Position numbers and translations under genes: made by a program. From JBDKTK01 sp039680225 (GTDB taxonomy: Bacteria > Desulfobacterota > Syntrophia > Syntrophales > UBA4778), in the NCBI GenBank assembly GCA_039680225.1, contig JBDKTK010000337.1:1-20903 (forward strand): 20,903 nucleotides of DNA, read 5' to 3'. The notes below the pieces were generated by a model. That model was not told the DNA's origin, did not search any database, and was given only the letters and a program-made list of their open reading frames with translations. Positions 18,454 to 20,903 of this stretch are shown piece by piece. Within the stretch, counting starts at the first letter, position 1; the number at the start of each line of letters is the position of its first letter.

Positions 18454-18474
18454 CCGCCGGCAAGCATGCCGCGG
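18454..18474 (-). promoter_or_regulatory. Hairpin in the secA leader
   Basis: CCGCCGGCA (18454-18462) pairs with TGCCGCGG (18467-18474) around a 4-nt loop, with one bulged base. It lies between the far candidate promoter and the secA start. A second promoter-like pair (TTGCCG, 16 nt, TATAAA) begins within it and ends about 18 nt before the ATG. Confidence 0.4.
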
Positions 18475-18526
18475 TAAAACAAATTGCAGGGCTTTCTTAT
18501 CGGAAAAATCAGAAAAGCAGAGAGTT

Positions 18527-18553
18527 TTTATACTGGTTCTTCCCTTTATTCAA
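18527..18553 (-). promoter_or_regulatory. Candidate secA promoter
   Basis: On the minus strand TTGAAT (18553-18548) is followed after 15 nt by TATAAA (18532-18527). The spacing is short but the -10 box is good, and it lies just downstream of the terminator of the preceding gene, where a new promoter is required. The leader would be about 95 nt. Confidence 0.5.
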
Positions 18554-18587
18554 GCTTCCGCTGCTTTCTAGAGCAGGTAAAAGAATC

Positions 18588-18611
18588 AAAAAAAAGCCGG
18601 CAAATACCGGC
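18588..18611 (-). terminator. Intrinsic terminator after the M23 peptidase gene
   Basis: Minus strand GCCGG (18611-18607), loop TATTTG, CCGGC (18600-18596), then eight T residues (18595-18588). It lies 35 bp after the stop of the peptidase gene and separates it from secA. Confidence 0.85.
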
Positions 18612-18646
18612 CGTTACGATTCTCGCGGGCGCGTGGCCCGGCATCC

Positions 18647-19522
18647 TCAGTTTTTGAGATAATTACGGGGATTAACATGGATCCCGTTCAGCATCACGCT
18701 GTAATGGAGATGCGATCCCGTGCTGCGGCCTGAATTCCCCACGTACCCGATCACTTCCCCTTTTTTCACGTTCCTGCCCTTGTGGACGGCGCTGCGCAGC
18801 ATGTGGGCATAACAAGTGGAGATCCCGTTCTTGTGGTTCAGGACAACATAGTTGCCCATGTCCGCCCTGTTGACGCTCTCGGTCACGATGCCGTCAGCCG
18901 GGGCGATAATGGGATTCCCGACCCTGGCCGCGATGTCGAGCCCCTTATGGAAATCATTTCCGTTCCCAAAAGGTGATTCCCTGCGACCGAAATTGGAGGT
19001 CACCCAGCCTTTTACCGGCCAGAGGGATGGAGTTGCCGCTAAAATCGATTCGCGCTTTTTCAGGAATTCCAGGACTTCCTTGAAACTCTGCTCCTGCTTT
19101 TCGGCGTCGACCAGGAGTTTGTCCATATTTTTCTGGAGGTGATCAAGAGAGGAATTCTCAGTTGAGGGCTCCTGCTGAACGCCTCCGATACCGAGCATCT
19201 GGTTTTTAGAGTGTTTCAGCTTGTCCCCGGAAGTGGACCGGATCTTTTGTTCAAGCTGGCGGAAATATTCCATCTTCTTCTCAAAATCCATCACCTTGCC
19301 GGCCAGGGTGTTTATCTGGCCGGCCTGGGATTCGGCCAGCTTCTCAAACTCAACCCCCTGCTTTTTTGCCTTCACATAATCGAAGAGGATAAATGCCATA
19401 GCGAGGACGAGGATAGCGGCAAAACCGGCTGCACATTTCAGAAATTTAGCGGAGGCGCAGACTTTTTTTACTGCGTCCTTCTTGTTGCTGAAAACCAGAA
19501 ATGTGTAGTGGTTCTTTGCCAT
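18647..19522 (-). CDS. Membrane-anchored M23 (LytM/NlpD-like) peptidase with coiled coil
   Basis: Likely cell-wall endopeptidase or amidase activator acting outside the inner membrane. The 291-residue product has a short basic cytoplasmic start, one transmembrane segment at about 31-50, a coiled-coil region at about 55-155, and a C-terminal M23 domain. Zinc ligands are H192 and D196 (FHKGLDIAA) and H273 of HLH (271-273); H240 in CYAHM is the catalytic-type histidine. All are present, so it may be an active enzyme rather than a degenerate NlpD/EnvC type. The start is the ATG at 19520-19522 (AAGGA 5 nt upstream), not the TTG five codons earlier. It is monocistronic by its promoter and terminator. 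The exact bond cleaved is not predictable. Confidence 0.9.
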   Translation of the reverse strand: MAKNHYTFLVFSNKKDAVKKVCASAKFLKCAAGFAAILVLAMAFILFDYVKAKKQGVEFEKLAESQAGQINTLAGKVMDFEKKMEYFRQLEQKIRSTSGDKLKHSKNQMLGIGGVQQEPSTENSSLDHLQKNMDKLLVDAEKQEQSFKEVLEFLKKRESILAATPSLWPVKGWVTSNFGRRESPFGNGNDFHKGLDIAARVGNPIIAPADGIVTESVNRADMGNYVVLNHKNGISTCYAHMLRSAVHKGRNVKKGEVIGYVGNSGRSTGSHLHYSVMLNGIHVNPRNYLKN

Positions 19523-19542
19523 CCGTATCCTTCGCAAGATGA

Positions 19543-19557
19543 TTTACCAAAGGTAAA
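19543..19557. promoter_or_regulatory. Operator-like inverted repeat upstream of the M23 gene
   Basis: TTTACC-AAA-GGTAAA is a perfect 6-bp inverted repeat between the candidate promoter and the ribosome binding site. It could be a repressor site or an mRNA hairpin; there is no T-tract. Confidence 0.35.
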
Positions 19558-19580
19558 AAGCGCAGGCAATTCAAGCGCGA

Positions 19581-19609
19581 AGCTAACACAAAGAAGAGGA
19601 CCAAGTCAA
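19581..19609 (-). promoter_or_regulatory. Candidate promoter of the M23 peptidase gene
   Basis: TTGACT (19609-19604) is followed after 17 nt by TTAGCT (19586-19581) on the minus strand. The -35 is strong and the -10 poor. A similar TAAGCT appears 17 nt after TTGAAA upstream of the rubredoxin gene. Confidence 0.45.
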
Positions 19610-19677
19610 GAAGTAAATGGCCCGAAAGGGAAATATCTCAAGGATAATAATAGCTTAGAAGTACCAATTTGCCTCGG

Positions 19678-19914
19678 CTACTTCGATTCAGCTATTCTTT
19701 TCTCAATTTTATCCCGGTCGAAACCCACTTTGACGTCGTTGTCGATAACCGTTATAGGCACTGCCCGCTTTCCGGACAACTTGACCATTTCATCAAGGGC
19801 CTGAGGGTCGCGCGCGACATCGGATTCCTCGTACGTGATGCCTTTTTCTGAAAGCAACTCTTTCAGTTTGTGGCAATAGGGTCAGGTAGGTGTGGTAAAA
19901 ATTTTAATTCTCAT
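19678..19914 (-). CDS. Selenocysteine-containing glutaredoxin (in-frame UGA at codon 11)
   Basis: A 78-residue thioredoxin-fold protein whose reading frame is MRIKIFTTPT, TGA, PYCHKLKELLSEKG, ending at TAG (19678-19680). The TGA (19882-19884) replaces the first cysteine of the CPYC redox motif, giving UPYC with C14 as resolving cysteine. The rest is intact: beta-alpha start, cis-proline loop KRAVPITVID, and the family end VGFDRDKIEKRI. Frame integrity on both sides of the TGA, the exact active-site position, and a hairpin 22 nt downstream argue for selenocysteine insertion rather than a pseudogene. GAGGTG 6 nt before the ATG is the ribosome binding site. It lies 14 nt after the rubredoxin stop, so both should share a transcript. 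Sec glutaredoxins are known in some anaerobes; selA/B/C are not in this window. A sequencing error from TGC/TGT remains possible. Confidence 0.88.
19839..19875 (-). promoter_or_regulatory. Bacterial SECIS-like hairpin of the selenoglutaredoxin
   Basis: On the minus strand CUGAAAG (19866-19860) pairs perfectly with CUUUCAG (19854-19848) around the loop AGUUG. The loop begins 22 nt after the UGA and has G at its second position, within the usual bacterial SECIS limits (loop about 16-37 nt from UGA, G in the first two loop bases). A lower 4-bp stem UGCC/GGCA (19875-19872 with 19842-19839) is set off by a symmetric 5-by-5 internal loop. The element lies inside the coding region, as bacterial SECIS elements do. 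Confidence 0.78.
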
Positions 19915-19928
19915 TACATCCACCTCGT

Positions 19929-20090
19929 TTATTTTTCCTCTTCGAAAAGGTCCCTGGCCGCCCCGCACACGGGACAGACCCAATCGCCGGGGATGTCCTT
20001 GAAATCAGTTCCGGGAGCCACTCCATTGTCGGGATCGCCTGCTGAAGGGTCGTAGATGTAACCGCAGATCGAGCATGTATATTTTTTGAT
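19929..20090 (-). CDS. Rubredoxin, apparently initiated at ATC
   Basis: A 53-residue rubredoxin, a one-iron electron carrier in the cytoplasm, typical of anaerobes and used in oxygen/peroxide detoxification and other low-potential transfers. Iron ligands are C6, C9 (CSIC) and C39, C42 (CPVC), with GYIYDPSAGDPDNGVAPGT and DWVCPVCG all canonical; the numbering equals that of the classic clostridial rubredoxin. Residue 1, normally Met, is encoded by ATC (20088-20090). A perfect AGGAGG (20099-20104) lies 8 nt upstream, and no ATG, GTG or TTG occurs in frame before a TAA 36 nt upstream of the ATC. So ATC is the best start, unless one base is miscalled. It precedes the selenoglutaredoxin by 14 nt. 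Confidence 0.88.
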   Translation of the reverse strand: MKKYTCSICGYIYDPSAGDPDNGVAPGTDFKDIPGDWVCPVCGAARDLFEEEK

Positions 20091-20120
20091 GGGCCGTCCC
20101 TCCTGCTTGAAATTTTTATC

Positions 20121-20149
20121 AGCTTAACAGCATTCTCGAACTGTTTCAA
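20121..20149 (-). promoter_or_regulatory. Candidate promoter of the rubredoxin-selenoglutaredoxin operon
   Basis: TTGAAA (20149-20144) is followed after 17 nt by TAAGCT (20126-20121) on the minus strand. Transcription would start around 20114, giving a short leader that still includes the AGGAGG. The -10 box is weak. Confidence 0.4.
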
Positions 20150-20191
20150 ACCAAATAACCCGCCCCTTTTTTATTTGTCTAATCAAAAAAA

Positions 20192-20219
20192 TCTGTACTA
20201 CGATTTCTGTACTACGATT
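20192..20219 (+). repeat. Perfect 14-bp tandem duplication upstream of nuoA
   Basis: TCTGTACTACGATT occurs twice back to back (20192-20205 and 20206-20219). Each copy contains TACGAT, a passable -10 box; TTGTCT at 20175-20180 is the nearest -35-like sequence, 19 nt before the first. It lies in the divergent region between rubredoxin and nuoA, 30 bp before the nuoA start. It could be paired regulator sites or a recent slippage event. Confidence 0.7.
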
Positions 20220-20248
20220 AATGAGAGATACATCTCCGGAGACAGAAA

Positions 20249-20614
20249 ATGGAAGTCCTTTGGCCTTTCGTCCTCTATGTGTTTTCCGTTATTGCCGTTG
20301 CGGCCCTCCTGCTCATTGCGGCGCATGTCTCGGGCGAACGGCACCGGGAAAGAGCGACGGGAAGACCATACGAATCAGGAATAGCCCCCGCCGGCGCCCC
20401 GGGAAATCCCATTGACATCAGATATTACGTAGTCGCCATCCTGTTCGTGATCTTCGACCTGGAGGCCGTCTTTTACATTGCCTGGTCGATATCCGTCAGG
20501 GAATCGGGATGGCAGGGTTTCCTGGAGATCCTTGTATTCACGATCATTCTGGCTGCGGCCCTCCTTTATATCCTGAGAATGGGGGCGCTGAACTGGGGGA
20601 GAGAGGGGAAATGA
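20249..20614 (+). CDS. nuoA: NADH-quinone oxidoreductase subunit A
   Basis: Small membrane subunit of respiratory complex I, next to the quinone channel. The 121-residue protein has three membrane segments (about 4-26, 58-78 and 86-109). The conserved loop contains YESGIAPAG and the RYYVVAILFVIFDLEAVF segment, whose acidic residues near the second helix mark NuoA. Here ESGIAP has Ile and Ala where ECG is common, so the loop cysteine is replaced by serine, as in many bacteria. GGAG at 20238-20241 lies 7 nt before the ATG, inside the palindrome TCTCCGGAGA. It is the first gene of a nuo operon that continues past the window, and it diverges from the rubredoxin operon. Confidence 0.95.
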   Translation: MEVLWPFVLYVFSVIAVAALLLIAAHVSGERHRERATGRPYESGIAPAGAPGNPIDIRYYVVAILFVIFDLEAVFYIAWSISVRESGWQGFLEILVFTIILAAALLYILRMGALNWGREGK

Positions 20615-20615
20615 T

Positions 20616-20645
20616 TTCGGATTTGAAATTTCAGATTTCAGATTG
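20616..20645. repeat. AT-rich intergenic repeat (copy 2)
   Basis: The 37-bp gap between nuoA and nuoB consists of ATTTGAAATTTCAGATTTCAGATT-like sequence. Sixteen bases (20621-20636) are identical, in inverse orientation, to the secA-argJ gap. Confidence 0.6.
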
Positions 20646-20651
20646 AATTTT

Positions 20652-20903
20652 ATGAAAGAGCCGCATGGCAAATCAGGAACGGGTGTCCTTTTCACAAAGC
20701 TCCAGGACATTATCGCCTGGGGGCGGAAGAATTCCCTCTGGCCGTTCAACTTCGGCTTGTCGTGCTGTTACGTGGAAATGGCAACGAGCATCACGAGCCG
20801 CTACGATATCGCCCGGTTCGGCGCGGAGGTCATCAGGGGGAGCCCGCGGGAAGCAGACATGATGATCGTCGCAGGAACCGTGTTCATCAAGATGGCGCCG
20901 GTC
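20652..20903 (+). CDS. nuoB: NADH-quinone oxidoreductase subunit B, N-terminal 84 codons (runs off the window)
   Basis: Peripheral-arm subunit that carries the terminal N2 [4Fe-4S] cluster and delivers electrons to quinone. The visible part has the adjacent cysteine ligands in FGLSCCYVEM, followed by RYDIARFGAEVIRGSPREADMMIVAGTVFIKMAP, all typical of NuoB. The remaining cluster cysteines lie beyond the window. The ATG at 20652 follows nuoA by 37 bp of AT-rich repeat and has no good Shine-Dalgarno (only GATTGAATTTT upstream), so initiation may rely on the AT-rich leader. Confidence 0.95.
   Translation, partial: MKEPHGKSGTGVLFTKLQDIIAWGRKNSLWPFNFGLSCCYVEMATSITSRYDIARFGAEVIRGSPREADMMIVAGTVFIKMAPV

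Noticed and set aside
19621..19630. CCCGAAAGGG hairpin as a terminator of the selenoglutaredoxin transcript
   Set aside because: Only a 3-bp stem and no T-tract follows; too weak to call.
19678..19914. Reading the in-frame TGA as a pseudogene or plain nonsense mutation
   Set aside because: The stop hits exactly the redox cysteine, the frame is otherwise intact with a good ribosome binding site, and a SECIS-like hairpin follows at the right distance.
19904..20149. An 81-codon minus-strand frame overlapping the rubredoxin
   Set aside because: It is the shifted frame of the rubredoxin and also runs into the selenoglutaredoxin start. It is kept only as a possible partner in a -1 frameshift hypothesis.

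Overview
The window is a dense, almost entirely minus-strand block of housekeeping genes from a bacterium with moderately high GC genes. It probably has a diderm envelope (RseP-type site-2 protease, PE synthesis by PssA/Psd, periplasmic-type M23 peptidase) and an anaerobic or microaerophilic lifestyle (rubredoxin, a selenoprotein glutaredoxin). Gene order and short AT-rich or REP-like intergenic repeats resemble uncultivated phyla such as Omnitrophota, but this placement is an impression; the sequence alone does not fix the phylum.

Layout, read along the minus strand from high to low coordinates: rubredoxin and a UGA-containing glutaredoxin (20090-19678); an M23 peptidase ending in a good terminator (19522-18647); secA with its own promoter region; argJ; the classical translation cluster rpsB-tsf-pyrH-frr closed by a terminator at about 11676-11698; the envelope/isoprenoid cluster uppS-cdsA-dxr-rseP-tsaB; a well-placed TTGACA promoter at about 7131 driving a DUF465 protein, psd, pssA, asd, rsmD, coaD and an aspartate aminotransferase; a 253-bp non-coding gap carrying a REP-like palindrome; then ispG and the 5' part of proS. 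On the plus strand, diverging from the rubredoxin, are nuoA and the start of nuoB (complex I). Many junctions overlap by 1-4 bases (ispG/proS, psd/pssA, rsmD/coaD, cdsA/dxr, dxr/rseP, uppS/cdsA, pyrH/frr), indicating long, translationally coupled operons.

The most notable content is at 19678-20090. A 78-residue glutaredoxin is interrupted by an in-frame TGA exactly where the first cysteine of the CPYC active site should be. A perfect 7-bp hairpin with a G-containing 5-nt loop sits 22 nt downstream, as expected for a bacterial SECIS element. An ordinary stop-to-stop gene call misses this gene. The co-transcribed rubredoxin upstream is also easily missed: its residue 1 is encoded by ATC, not ATG, with a perfect AGGAGG Shine-Dalgarno 8 nt upstream and no in-frame ATG, GTG or TTG. 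Together they look like a small redox operon facing complex I genes.
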